Notes: a model not told the origin generated them from the letters alone. A stretch of 36,428 nucleotides of DNA from Bacteroidaceae bacterium (GCA_017554605.1 JAFZIA010000134.1:1-36428); one strand, 5' to 3'; positions 7,387-15,137 are shown, counted from the first letter of the stretch. Program-made: numbers and translations.

Positions 7387-7863
7387 ATGAAACCACTGAG
7401 CGAACCCGAAGCATTGAACAGAGCGGCGGCCTATTGCACTACGTGCGAGAGGTGTGTGTACGATGTGTGTGCCAAGCTCGCAGCTTGGGGTGTGGGTGAT
7501 GCACAGCAGCAACGTATAATAGAGAGGCTCATAAAGGAGAATTTTATCTGCGAGGAACGCTTTTGCAGGGCTTTTGTAAACGACAAGGTGCGTTTCAACC
7601 GTTGGGGGAGGCGAAAAATATCTATAGCTCTGCGCGAGAAGAGGGTTGATGAGGCTCTTGCGAGGGAGGCTCTTGAGGCGATTAACGAAGAGGAGTATCT
7701 TTCGGCGCTTATGGCGGTGGTTGCAGCAAAGAGAAAGGAACTAAAAGGTAAGGACGATTATCTATCCAAGCAAAAGATTATGCGTTATGCGGCATCGCGT
7801 GGATTTGAGACTTCTCTCATTATGAATGCAATAAATTTCAACCCCGATGAAGTGGATTTCTGA
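7387..7863 (+). CDS. recX: Regulatory protein RecX
   Basis: This 158-residue all-helical protein belongs to the RecX family, which binds RecA filaments and modulates recombination and SOS induction. It shows the three-helix repeat pattern, with RCVYDVCAKLAAWGV, IIERLIKENFICEERFCRAFVND, RFNRWGRRKISIALREKRV and KQKIMRYAASRGFETSLIMNAI. The VNDK..FNRWGRRKI segment is the most diagnostic. Its end overlaps the start of comF by 17 bases, which suggests translational coupling. It has its own promoter at 7290-7320. Confidence 0.9.
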   Translation: MKPLSEPEALNRAAAYCTTCERCVYDVCAKLAAWGVGDAQQQRIIERLIKENFICEERFCRAFVNDKVRFNRWGRRKISIALREKRVDEALAREALEAINEEEYLSALMAVVAAKRKELKGKDDYLSKQKIMRYAASRGFETSLIMNAINFNPDEVDF

Positions 7864-8536
7864 TTTTTTGGATTTTATCTTTCCCCGTCACTGTGTTGTG
7901 TGCGGTGAGATTTTATCCTCGGGTGAGAAGGATATTTGCATAAACTGCCTTGTCTCCTTGCCGCTGATTGACGAACTGAAGCGTGCCGAGGTTGAGAAGA
8001 TTTTTTGGGGAATAGTGCCGGTGGAGCGTGCCACTTCTTATATGTACTATCGCAAGGGCTCGCCCTATAATCGCCTGTTGCATTATCTCAAATACAAAGA
8101 ACGTCCAGGAGTAGGTGTGCGTTTGGCTGTTGCGGCTGCAAATGAGCTTGCGCCAACTGGCTTTTTCGACGGTGTAGAGCTTATTGTTCCGTTGCCTCTC
8201 TCCAAGAAAAAGATGCGTCGGCGCGGGTATAACCAGTGCGATTATATTGCCGAGGGAATTTCCCTGGTTACGGGTATACCGATTGCCAAGAGGTGTGTGC
8301 AGCGCACTGTCGCAAATGAGACGCAGACGCATAAGAACCGCGATGAGAGGTGGCGTAATGTCCAGGGGATTTTTGCGGTGAAGGAAGTTGAGGCTCTGCG
8401 GGGTAGGCACGTGTTGCTTGTGGACGATGTTCTTACGACGGGTGCTACGCTTGCAAGTTGTGCGGCTACGCTTGTGACCGTTGGTTGCAAGGTTAGTCTA
8501 TTTACGTTGGCCTATTCGAGTAATGATTCCTTATAA
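7847..8536 (+). CDS. comF: ComF family phosphoribosyltransferase-like protein
   Basis: This 229-residue protein of the ComF/GntX family has a zinc-ribbon start with two Cys pairs (Cys16/Cys19 in PRHCVVCGEIL, Cys31/Cys34 in DICINCL) and a type I phosphoribosyltransferase domain. The PRPP-binding motif is VLLVDDVLTTGATLASCA near residues 190-207, and the family motif KMRRRGYNQCDYIAEGIS is present. ComF proteins are linked to DNA uptake and processing, although the biochemical role is unclear in most bacteria. Pairing with recX hints at a recombination context. The last codons and stop lie inside the 31-bp palindrome that forms the terminator. Confidence 0.92.
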   Translation: MKWISDFLDFIFPRHCVVCGEILSSGEKDICINCLVSLPLIDELKRAEVEKIFWGIVPVERATSYMYYRKGSPYNRLLHYLKYKERPGVGVRLAVAAANELAPTGFFDGVELIVPLPLSKKKMRRRGYNQCDYIAEGISLVTGIPIAKRCVQRTVANETQTHKNRDERWRNVQGIFAVKEVEALRGRHVLLVDDVLTTGATLASCAATLVTVGCKVSLFTLAYSSNDSL

Positions 8537-8598
8537 GTTAAGAAAGCATCAGACGCGTGCGTCTGATGCTTTCTTAACTTATAAGGAATTGTTTTTTT
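8526..8598 (+). terminator. Terminator with a perfect 31-bp inverted repeat
   Basis: Arms 8526-8556 and 8559-8589 are perfectly complementary over 31 bp with a 2-base spacer, followed by a T-run (8592-8598). The left arm contains the comF stop codon, and the T-run runs into the galE stop codon. The strongest T-run is on the plus strand (comF), but the hairpin can act in both directions between the convergent genes. Confidence 0.88.
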
Positions 8599-9613
8599 AC
8601 TCCTCGAAACCGTTGGGGTTGTTCTTCTGCCAGTTCCAGCTGTCGCGGCACATATCCTCGATGCCGAACTCTGCCTTCCAGCCAAGCTCTGCCTCGGCCT
8701 TTGCGGGGTTACAGTAGCAGGTAGCGATGTCACCCGGACGGCGGGGCTTGATTGCGTAGGGAACGGGAACGCCGTTAGCCTTCTCGAATGCCTTTACAAC
8801 GTCGAGTACCGAGTAGCCGTGGCCTGTACCGATGTTGTAAATTGCGATGCCCTTGTTGGCAACGATAGCCTTTAGGGCTGCAACGTGTGCACGTGCAAGG
8901 TCGACAACGTGAATGTAGTCGCGTACGCCTGTACCGTCGTGTGTGTCATAGTCGTCACCGAATACTCCGAGCTCGGCACGCTTGCCCACTGCTGTCTGTG
9001 TGATGTAGGGCATAAGGTTGTTGGGGATACCGTTGGGGTTTTCGCCTATTGTTCCGCTCTTGTGTGCACCGATGGGGTTGAAGTAGCGGAGAAGAACGAT
9101 GTTCCACTCGTTGTCGGCCTTCTGAATGTCCATAAGTACCTCCTCGAGCATAGATTTTGTCTGTCCGTAGGGGTTGGTACATTTACCTTTGGGGCACTCC
9201 TCGGTGATGGGAATGATTGCGGGGTCGCCGTAAACAGTTGCGCTCGACGAGAATATCATATTCTTGCAGCCGTTCTTGCGCATAACGTCAACAAGGACGA
9301 ATGTACCGTTCATATTGTTCTCGTAGTACTCGAGGGGCTTTGCGCAGCTCTCGCCCACAGCCTTGAGTCCTGCAAAGTGGATACAAGCATCGAACTTGTG
9401 CTCGTCGAATACTTTCTGCAGGCCTTCGCGGTCGCGAATGTCAACCTTGTAGAAGGGAACCTCTTTACCGATGATTTTGGCAACACGCTTCAGTGAGATG
9501 GGAGAAGAGTTGTCGAGGTTGTCAACTACCACAGCTTCGTGGCCAGCTTCTGTTAGCTCAATCAAGGTGTGGCTTCCGATGAAGCCTGCACCGCCTGTAA
9601 GTAGGATTTTCAT
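8597..9613 (-). CDS. galE: UDP-glucose 4-epimerase
   Basis: This 338-residue extended short-chain dehydrogenase interconverts UDP-glucose and UDP-galactose using bound NAD. The NAD loop is GGAGFIGSH (residues 7-15). The catalytic triad is Ser124 (FSSSATVYGD), Tyr149 and Lys153 (NPYGQTKSMLEE). RYFNPIGAHKSG and VRDYIHVVDLA are also typical of GalE. Length is standard. It is transcribed from its own near-perfect promoter (9664-9694), so although it lies downstream of the AT-rich sugar-lipid genes it can be expressed independently. Its base composition matches the core genes, not that stretch. Confidence 0.96.
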   Translation of the reverse strand: MKILLTGGAGFIGSHTLIELTEAGHEAVVVDNLDNSSPISLKRVAKIIGKEVPFYKVDIRDREGLQKVFDEHKFDACIHFAGLKAVGESCAKPLEYYENNMNGTFVLVDVMRKNGCKNMIFSSSATVYGDPAIIPITEECPKGKCTNPYGQTKSMLEEVLMDIQKADNEWNIVLLRYFNPIGAHKSGTIGENPNGIPNNLMPYITQTAVGKRAELGVFGDDYDTHDGTGVRDYIHVVDLARAHVAALKAIVANKGIAIYNIGTGHGYSVLDVVKAFEKANGVPVPYAIKPRRPGDIATCYCNPAKAEAELGWKAEFGIEDMCRDSWNWQKNNPNGFEE

Positions 9614-9663
9614 TTTTTGTGTAATTTATAAGTTGTTGAATATAATTTCCACTTTATTGCTCA

Positions 9664-9694
9664 CAAAGTTAAATATTCTTTTTAATAATACAAA
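9664..9694 (-). promoter_or_regulatory. Promoter of galE
   Basis: The minus strand reads TTTG (9691-9694), 19 bases, then TAACTTTG (9664-9671), a perfect consensus match. The predicted start near 9657 gives a leader of about 44 bases. Confidence 0.75.
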
Positions 9695-9787
9695 TTCTTT
9701 GCAATTTTTTGTGAGATAGTGAGTGACTGAGTGTAAAGGCAGCTTGCGGTTGTTGCTAGTTTGTTTTATACAAGGAAAATCAGACTA

Positions 9788-10222
9788 TCAGTTTTGTTTG
9801 TTTTTTCTGACTCTTGAGTAATGGAAAAATATACTTAGGAAAATATAATTCAAAAATGCAGAAATAATAATGGTGTAAATGTATGCCTCCTTTTCATTTC
9901 TCTGAGCATATTCAATAAAACTGGTCAATAATAGATTTCTAATTACAAAACAATTTATTAGGTGTATAAATATAACCCCTATAAAATTGAATAAATCTAA
10001 ATTTTCTTTAAAGGTCCATTTTGTAGTAAGGATATAGTTTATAATTAAACTTGTCATATAACCAATTATCATAGCATTTTGATATGGTGTAATAATCAGC
10101 ATACACCAATATACAATGAAGTCCATAATAGTACAGATGCCTCCTACAATGCAGAATTTTATAAAATAGGATATACGATATGAACAATTAAAATGTCTTG
10201 TGATATTATTTAATACTGACAC
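9788..10222 (-). CDS. GtrA family membrane protein
   Basis: This 144-residue protein has four predicted membrane segments and the GtrA-like start YFIKFCIVGGICTIMDFIVYW. The later motif NYILTTKWTFKE is typical of the family. GtrA proteins are thought to help translocate or present polyprenyl-phosphate-linked sugars; mycobacterial Rv3789, in the decaprenyl-phosphoarabinose cluster, belongs here. It is the last of four AT-rich genes on this strand, 57 bases after the HAD phosphatase gene. The association with a UbiA-type phosphoribosyltransferase suggests a lipid-linked pentose as cargo; this is an inference from context. Confidence 0.85.
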   Translation of the reverse strand: MSVLNNITRHFNCSYRISYFIKFCIVGGICTIMDFIVYWCMLIITPYQNAMIIGYMTSLIINYILTTKWTFKENLDLFNFIGVIFIHLINCFVIRNLLLTSFIEYAQRNEKEAYIYTIIISAFLNYIFLSIFFHYSRVRKNKQN

Positions 10223-10279
10223 AGTTGTTTAAGGTAATGGTTGTGAATGATTGTGTTTAGTGGCAAATATGGGATATTA

Positions 10280-10885
10280 TTAAATATTAAACCCTTTGTA
10301 ATATCCTTTATCTGCAAATGACAATAATTCTTTATCTCCTCTGCTATCTCCGTATGCGTATAAATAGTAATCGCTTCTTTTTGGAAATAACTCTAATAGG
10401 CGATTGACTTTTTCTATACCATAGCAGTTTTTGCTTTTGAATTTTCCTGTTACTTTTTTGTCCTCTATATCTATCTTGGTTGCAATAACAATGTCAATGT
10501 CACAAGCTTTTGCAAACGGTAAGATCCAATTTTCGGGACTCGCGCTAATTATTAAAACCTTGTACCCAAGTTGCTTATGTGCTTGAATACATTCTAAAGC
10601 TTCTTTTTTTAATAATTTACTCCCTTTGTCATTAAAAAAGGCTGAACAAAGATTGTTGAATTTGTCTATTTGGGTGTCTTTGAATAAACAAGAGAAGAGT
10701 TTTTCTTTTGCTTTCCAATTAGGAAATATGCCCAATTTGTATCCTATAATATATGGTAGATTTTTAATTATTGCAATAGTCAGTGAAAAATCTCCAAATA
10801 CATATCTACTAAAGGAGATAAATGAATCTCCTCTTATGATTGTACCGTCAAAATCAAAAGCTGCAATCGTGCTCTTATTTTCCAT
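10280..10885 (-). CDS. HAD-IB family phosphatase
   Basis: This 201-residue haloacid-dehalogenase subclass IB hydrolase has motif I AAFDFDGTIIRGDSF (nucleophile Asp14, acid Asp16), motif II VLIISASPENW and motif III with YGDSRGDKELL. The helical cap insertion after motif I is of the phosphoserine-phosphatase type. Only 15 bases separate it from the UbiA-type gene upstream. I recall proteins elsewhere with HAD-IB and UbiA parts fused. The likely substrate is therefore polyprenyl-phosphoryl-5-phosphoribose, dephosphorylated to the ribosyl lipid. In mycobacteria this step is assigned to a non-homologous PAP2-type phosphatase (Rv3807c). Function is inferred from neighbours; a generic phosphatase remains possible. 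Confidence 0.83.
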   Translation of the reverse strand: MENKSTIAAFDFDGTIIRGDSFISFSRYVFGDFSLTIAIIKNLPYIIGYKLGIFPNWKAKEKLFSCLFKDTQIDKFNNLCSAFFNDKGSKLLKKEALECIQAHKQLGYKVLIISASPENWILPFAKACDIDIVIATKIDIEDKKVTGKFKSKNCYGIEKVNRLLELFPKRSDYYLYAYGDSRGDKELLSFADKGYYKGFNI

Positions 10886-10900
10886 TATTACGAATTTTGG

Positions 10901-11767
10901 TTAAATGTATAATATGATACTAAATTGTATTATCCAGCATAATATGCAAAGTTGTATAAAACGGTCTCTTATCATTATTTTTGTGGGGCTAGAACTTTTC
11001 ATATCAACTACTGTCAGCTGTAGGAAACGTAATATACCCAGCATTACAAAAATAGATGTTGTATAAAGATAATTGTTAGAAATTCTTTCTATCACATTTT
11101 GGTCGACAGTGTACATTATATAACATACAATAGTGACAGATGCAATAATTGCTAATGAAAGTTGAATAAATTCTGTGTTATACCTTGATATGTTTTTTCG
11201 TAGTTTAATATTTTTCTCTTTGTAATATCTTGTATCATCAAGGCGTTTGGCTAACGCTAAAAATAGAGAAATGAGAAAGGTCATAAGCACTATCCAATTA
11301 GATAGTTTGATGTTTGAGGAGTACCCTCCTGCCAATATTCTAAGCACAAACCCCGAAGATACTATAAAAATATCAATCAAAGGGAAATGTTTTAATTTAA
11401 GGCAGTATAAGATATTTAATATGTAATATATAACGGATATAATCAGTACTGCATATAGTCTCGCGCATATAAGTGTCGTTAAAGATGTTGCTAACAATAC
11501 ACACATTGTTGTGTATGCTACAGGAATGCTGATAGTACCTTTTGCTATTGGTCTGTTTCTTTTCTCAGGATGCAATCTGTCCATTTCAACATCCATAATA
11601 TCATTAAGACAGTATACACTGCTTGATAATATTGAGAATGCAAAGAAGGTAAGAACAGTTAACGAAAAACTTTCTTTGTTTAAAATTTGGGTACCAAAAA
11701 ATATTGGTAAAAAAACAAAAAAGTTTTTCAGCCACTGATGCAGTCTTAATAATTTTAGTATTTCCAT
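10901..11767 (-). CDS. UbiA-family prenyl-phosphate phosphoribosyltransferase
   Basis: This 288-residue polytopic enzyme of the UbiA superfamily has a start, LLRLHQWLKNFFVFLPIFFG, that closely resembles decaprenyl-phosphate phosphoribosyltransferases (Rv3806c, NoeC). The first Asp-rich motif is NDIMDVEMDRLHPEKRNRPI; the HP.KR.RPIA ending distinguishes this group from quinone and heme UbiA enzymes. A second Asp-rich site is around LAKRLDDTRYYKEK. The family transfers 5-phosphoribose from PRPP to a polyprenyl phosphate at the cytoplasmic membrane face. About eight or nine membrane segments are visible. It sits between the GT-C-like gene and the HAD phosphatase gene. The prenyl chain length cannot be read from sequence. 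Confidence 0.85.
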   Translation of the reverse strand: MEILKLLRLHQWLKNFFVFLPIFFGTQILNKESFSLTVLTFFAFSILSSSVYCLNDIMDVEMDRLHPEKRNRPIAKGTISIPVAYTTMCVLLATSLTTLICARLYAVLIISVIYYILNILYCLKLKHFPLIDIFIVSSGFVLRILAGGYSSNIKLSNWIVLMTFLISLFLALAKRLDDTRYYKEKNIKLRKNISRYNTEFIQLSLAIIASVTIVCYIMYTVDQNVIERISNNYLYTTSIFVMLGILRFLQLTVVDMKSSSPTKIMIRDRFIQLCILCWIIQFSIILYI

Positions 11768-11867
11768 ATATTTTATAAAGTTGTTAAAATTTGTTGTGAA
11801 TCTATATTAATAAGCTGCTTAAAATTATTAATCGGTTATCTATATAAATTAGAATAAAATACTCTGT

Positions 11868-13136
11868 TTATTTAAATATTTCAATAAAAGATTTTATTAA
11901 AAATCCTATCTGTCCGTGCAGAATAATGTGCTCAAGGGCTGATATACTAATGGACGGGAGACCTATGATAAAAGCGAATATCGCAAATCCTTTTGTGTGC
12001 TTGTTTATGAATGTATCAATGCTATCAAGAATGCTACATATAAAGTTAGGTAATTTGCCTAAAGTATTTATGTATAACATTTTATCATCATATAGACGTA
12101 TAATGTATGCTGACATTATAACGTAAAAAAAGGCTCTGCTGGTGTCTGCAAATACAATCAGCAGTGGGACCATAGCTAAAAACTGGAGTATTATTATATA
12201 TGCCGATTCTTTTATATCAAATTCTTTATTGGGCTTGTATCCCAGTATGGGTTGTTTTATTTTGTACATCCACATATATATAATAAAACCGGATAGAGCA
12301 AGCAGACTCCACATAATAGGATAATAAACACCGCAACGAATGGTGCTCCACACCTCTGTACCCACCTCGATTGCCTTTTCCATACTCCAACCTATTGCAG
12401 CTATAGCCCCTTTCATTTCGCTGTTAACGACTCCTGCTTTTGTCCAGGAATTCCAAATATCGATGGCACACAATGTATTACCTTTATAGGTGAAAACCAA
12501 TATGCTTGCTATCAGTGCGGGAGAGTAATATATTGCTTCTTTAAGGATTGTTTTAATATATGCAAGTGGTGTTTTATTTTCTTTAGAAAGGAGCGAGATA
12601 AATAATATTGGTGTTGAGATGAAGATTATCACCTCGTGAGTAAGTATGCCAATTACTAATAATAAATTTATGTATATATACTTATATATGCCTTTTTGTT
12701 GTAGTAATTTGACTATGGCATAAAATAGCAACATAATAAAAAAGTCTTTTCTAACCCAATGCCCCGATACAAATAATGATGAAAGCAGCATAACTGTGGG
12801 CAGAAGCCAAATAGAATGTTGTTTTCTGATGGTATCCCTTATTATCAGGTAGAAAAATATTATAGCAGAAACAATTGAGAAAAAGTATACAGAAAATAGA
12901 GCGTCAATGCCTGAATTATGTAGTTGGTATATAATTTCACCAATTAATCCCCTGCGAACAAATCCTCCTTGATAATTGATGAGAACTTCTGTTACATACC
13001 ACGTATTGGTTGCATATCTTACTTTATCAATGAAGATATGTGAAAGTATAGTTACAATATATGGAACAAACATTAAGATGTAAAAGAGAGAGTGTCTGTT
13101 CTCTTGCTTAGTGGCATGAGTGTATTTGTGGTTCAT
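11868..13136 (-). CDS. Polytopic membrane protein, possible GT-C glycosyltransferase
   Basis: This 422-residue protein has roughly ten to eleven hydrophobic segments. After a short basic N-terminus and the first membrane helix comes the loop NYQGGFVRRGLIGEI, and then SGHWVRKDFFIML and GILTHEVIIF. These polar motifs, next to membrane helices and with acidic residues in the first periplasmic loops, resemble GT-C type transferases that use polyprenyl-phosphate sugars, but I could not match a named family. Being first in line with UbiA, HAD and GtrA genes makes it the candidate pentosyltransferase or polymerase of the set. It is very AT-rich, with many ATA and AAA codons. A 100-base gap separates it from the UbiA-type gene. 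Confidence 0.75.
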   Translation of the reverse strand: MNHKYTHATKQENRHSLFYILMFVPYIVTILSHIFIDKVRYATNTWYVTEVLINYQGGFVRRGLIGEIIYQLHNSGIDALFSVYFFSIVSAIIFFYLIIRDTIRKQHSIWLLPTVMLLSSLFVSGHWVRKDFFIMLLFYAIVKLLQQKGIYKYIYINLLLVIGILTHEVIIFISTPILFISLLSKENKTPLAYIKTILKEAIYYSPALIASILVFTYKGNTLCAIDIWNSWTKAGVVNSEMKGAIAAIGWSMEKAIEVGTEVWSTIRCGVYYPIMWSLLALSGFIIYMWMYKIKQPILGYKPNKEFDIKESAYIIILQFLAMVPLLIVFADTSRAFFYVIMSAYIIRLYDDKMLYINTLGKLPNFICSILDSIDTFINKHTKGFAIFAFIIGLPSISISALEHIILHGQIGFLIKSFIEIFK

Positions 13137-13175
13137 AATTATGATTTATGGTTAATTGTTGTTGTGTTATTTGTA

Positions 13176-13337
13176 TTAACGCTTAACCGCAAAAAGAAAA
13201 GCGCAGACTTTCGTCATACGCTGTCTTGGCTCACCACAAGCCACAATCCTATACGAGAAAGCCTGCACTGTGTGCATACTCTCAATAGGAAAGTCATTTT
13301 GCTCGTTTTTGTTCCGAGGTGGTGATTCAGACAGCAT
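13176..13337 (-). CDS. Small 53-codon open frame in the leader of the GT-C-like gene
   Basis: The frame encodes 53 residues, starting MLSESPPRNKNEQNDF and ending MTKVCAFLFAVKR. Its base composition is richer in GC than the AT-rich genes downstream. It lies between the predicted transcription start (~13374) and the GT-C-like gene (13136). I have an unverified impression of having seen closely similar short predicted peptides in many Bacteroides and Prevotella genomes, which would make this a recurrent leader element or conserved RNA rather than an ordinary protein gene. A small hairpin (tggct/agcca) lies inside it. Coding status is uncertain. Confidence 0.35.
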   Translation of the reverse strand: MLSESPPRNKNEQNDFPIESMHTVQAFSYRIVACGEPRQRMTKVCAFLFAVKR

Positions 13338-13358
13338 TGAGCAAATAATTAGAATGTC

Positions 13359-13377
13359 TAACGGAATTATTCCGTTA
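13359..13377 (-). promoter_or_regulatory. Operator-like inverted repeat at the predicted start site
   Basis: taacggaa (13359-13366) and ttccgtta (13370-13377) are perfectly complementary around a 3-base centre. The palindrome lies three bases downstream of the -7 box on the minus strand, so it covers the expected +1. That is a good place for a repressor site. Confidence 0.45.
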
Positions 13378-13380
13378 TCG

Positions 13381-13388
13381 CAAAGTTA
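13381..13388 (-). promoter_or_regulatory. Putative -7 box (TAACTTTG) of the sugar-lipid genes
   Basis: The minus strand reads TAACTTTG, identical to the galE and recX -7 elements. At 19 bases upstream the sequence is CATT rather than TTTG, so this would be a weak or activator-dependent promoter. The transcript would start near 13374, with a ~240-base leader. Confidence 0.5.
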
Positions 13389-13572
13389 TGTAATTTTTTT
13401 TATATTTAATGTAAATCCGCAGGAAAAGTTGAAATAATAATATTAGGTAGCAGTATACTGTATATGGTGATGAGTATAAAGGGGTGATAAGCAGAACCTG
13501 TAGGGTAGCATTAGAAGTTACTATAGAATCAAGTAAAACCTTACTTTGCAGTCTATATTATCAAACGCAGTA

Positions 13573-14409
13573 TTACTTTTTTACGGCCTTTATCATCCGG
13601 TCGTTGTCGGCAAAGTCCTTGCGCAGTTCAATTTGTGTGTATCCACAGGAGGCGAGCATTCCGCAGGTCTCCTTGCCGTATGCGCGGTTTATCTCAAAGA
13701 AGAGCTTGCCGCCGGGAGCAAGCATTGCGAGTGCCTTTTGGGCTATTGCGCGGTAGAAAAGCAGCGGGTCGTTATCGGGGACAAAGAGGGCTGTGTGCGG
13801 TTCCCAATTGAGCACGTTTGCTTCCATTCCGCTTTTTTCCTCCTCTTTTATATAAGGTGGGTTGCTCACTATTATGTCGAACGATTCTTGTGTGGGCTGG
13901 TACGTGAGTATGTCTACCTGTGCAAATTGTACGTCGGCAGTGTTGAGGCTGCTGTTCTCTTTGGCAATTGAGAGGGCTTCGGGGGAGATGTCCCAGCCGC
14001 TCACCTTGCTGCCGGGTATTTTCTTTGCAAGGCATACGGCTATGCAGCCGCTGCCAGTGCCTATGTCAAGTATGCGGGGAGTGCCGGTCTCTTCGCTTGC
14101 AATCCACTCTACGAGCTCGTTTGTCTCGGGGCGGGGGATGAGTGTTGCCTGTGTCACCTTGAAACGCAGTCCGCAGAAGTGTTCGTAACCCAAAATATGC
14201 TGTATGGGGCGTTGCTGTTTCAGTTGCTCCAGCGCTGCCTGTAATTTCTCTTCTTGTTCGCTGTCGAGTGTTACGGGGTCTTTCAGGAAGTATGTGCTCT
14301 CCTTTATTCCCAAGAGCTCGGTTACGAGTATGCGCGACAGGGCGGTTACCTCACCTGTGGAGTAGCAACCGCCTATCTGTGTGCGTATGTGTGCGAGTAG
14401 ATTCTTCAA
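13573..14409 (-). CDS. prmC: Peptide chain release factor N5-glutamine methyltransferase
   Basis: This class I methyltransferase methylates the GGQ glutamine of release factors using S-adenosylmethionine. The SAM-binding motif is ILDIGTGSGCIAVCLA (~113-128), the catalytic motif is IIVSNPPYIKEEEK (NPPY ~183-186), and LIPRPETNELVEW is the usual PrmC segment. I place the start at the TTG at 14409, which overlaps the upstream stop codon (TTGA) and gives 278 residues and a family-like N-terminus. A GTG at 14445 would add 12 residues and a 40-base overlap. It is the last gene of the UXS-lysS-gpsA-pgi-HAD run. Confidence 0.9.
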   Translation of the reverse strand: MKNLLAHIRTQIGGCYSTGEVTALSRILVTELLGIKESTYFLKDPVTLDSEQEEKLQAALEQLKQQRPIQHILGYEHFCGLRFKVTQATLIPRPETNELVEWIASEETGTPRILDIGTGSGCIAVCLAKKIPGSKVSGWDISPEALSIAKENSSLNTADVQFAQVDILTYQPTQESFDIIVSNPPYIKEEEKSGMEANVLNWEPHTALFVPDNDPLLFYRAIAQKALAMLAPGGKLFFEINRAYGKETCGMLASCGYTQIELRKDFADNDRMIKAVKK

Positions 14410-15137
14410 TTGAGTGCAGTGAAAAGGTTGTCCCACTCGTCGCACAGTGTCTGCATCGAGGGGAATACGATGCTTGCGCCTGCCTCATAAAGGACGCTCT
14501 CCTTGAGCGGGCCTGTGTTTGCTGCAACGGTAAATAGTCCGGCTGCTACGCCTGCTGTAACTCCAAGGGGTGCATTCTCCACGACTATCGCCTGGTGTGC
14601 CTCGAACCCTCCCTTTTCCAATGCCAGAAGATAGGGGTCGGGGAAGGGCTTGCCGCGTTTTACGTTGAAGCTCGTTACAATGTGTGCAGGATCGAAAAGT
14701 CCCGGGAAATTGCTCTCTATGCGGTCGAGCAGCGTGGGTGTGCCCGAGCCTGTGACTATCATTGGGGTGAGTCCGCAGGCTTTTACCTTTTTTACGAGCT
14801 CTATCGCTCCTGCCATTCGTGGGGTGGGAGGGTAGGTGGCAAAGAGGTCGCACTTTGCCTTGCACAGTGCGTCTATCTGCTCGGGTGTCGAGGGGTGTCC
14901 GAACTGTGCGATGCTTGCCGTGTTGATGGTGTCGGCGCCTGTGCGGCCCTCGTTCATATAAACGTCCTCGCGGCTGAAGTTGAATCCTGCCTCGGACATC
15001 ACTTGTGACCAGGCTTCGGCGTGGTAGGGCATCGAGTCGAAGAGGACTCCGTCCATATCGAACAATACAGCACGCAACTGCAAGGCCTTGTGGCCTTGCA
15101 GTTGCTTATAGTCTTGAATTGCTTTTTCGTAATTCAT
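14406..15137 (-). CDS. HAD family hydrolase, beta-phosphoglucomutase-like
   Basis: This 243-residue HAD subfamily IA protein has motif I LRAVLFDMDGVLFDSMPYHA (Asp27 nucleophile, Asp29), motif II PMIVTGSGTPTLLDR, motif III Lys in FNVKRGKPFPDPYLLAL and motif IV VVENAPLGVTAGVAAG. The cap domain lies between motifs I and II. The family includes beta-phosphoglucomutases and sugar-phosphate phosphatases. Asp29 and the DSMP context fit either activity. Position after pgi suggests a sugar phosphate substrate. The stop overlaps the prmC start. Confidence 0.88.
   Translation of the reverse strand: MNYEKAIQDYKQLQGHKALQLRAVLFDMDGVLFDSMPYHAEAWSQVMSEAGFNFSREDVYMNEGRTGADTINTASIAQFGHPSTPEQIDALCKAKCDLFATYPPTPRMAGAIELVKKVKACGLTPMIVTGSGTPTLLDRIESNFPGLFDPAHIVTSFNVKRGKPFPDPYLLALEKGGFEAHQAIVVENAPLGVTAGVAAGLFTVAANTGPLKESVLYEAGASIVFPSMQTLCDEWDNLFTALN

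Larger units (their letters stand above)
13137..13572. other. Intergenic region with leader of the sugar-lipid genes and a small ORF
   Basis: This 436-base region lies between prmC and the GT-C-like gene. It holds a -7 box (13381-13388, minus), an 8-bp inverted repeat at the predicted start (13359-13377), a 53-codon open frame (13176-13337, minus) and, further right (13389-13572), AT-rich DNA in which I see no gene. No clear terminator for prmC was found. Confidence 0.5.

Noticed and set aside
9788..13136. A capsule or O-antigen biosynthesis locus
   Set aside because: No Wzx, Wzy, initiating sugar-phosphate transferase or GT1/GT2 glycosyltransferases are present. The set fits a lipid-linked pentose route better.
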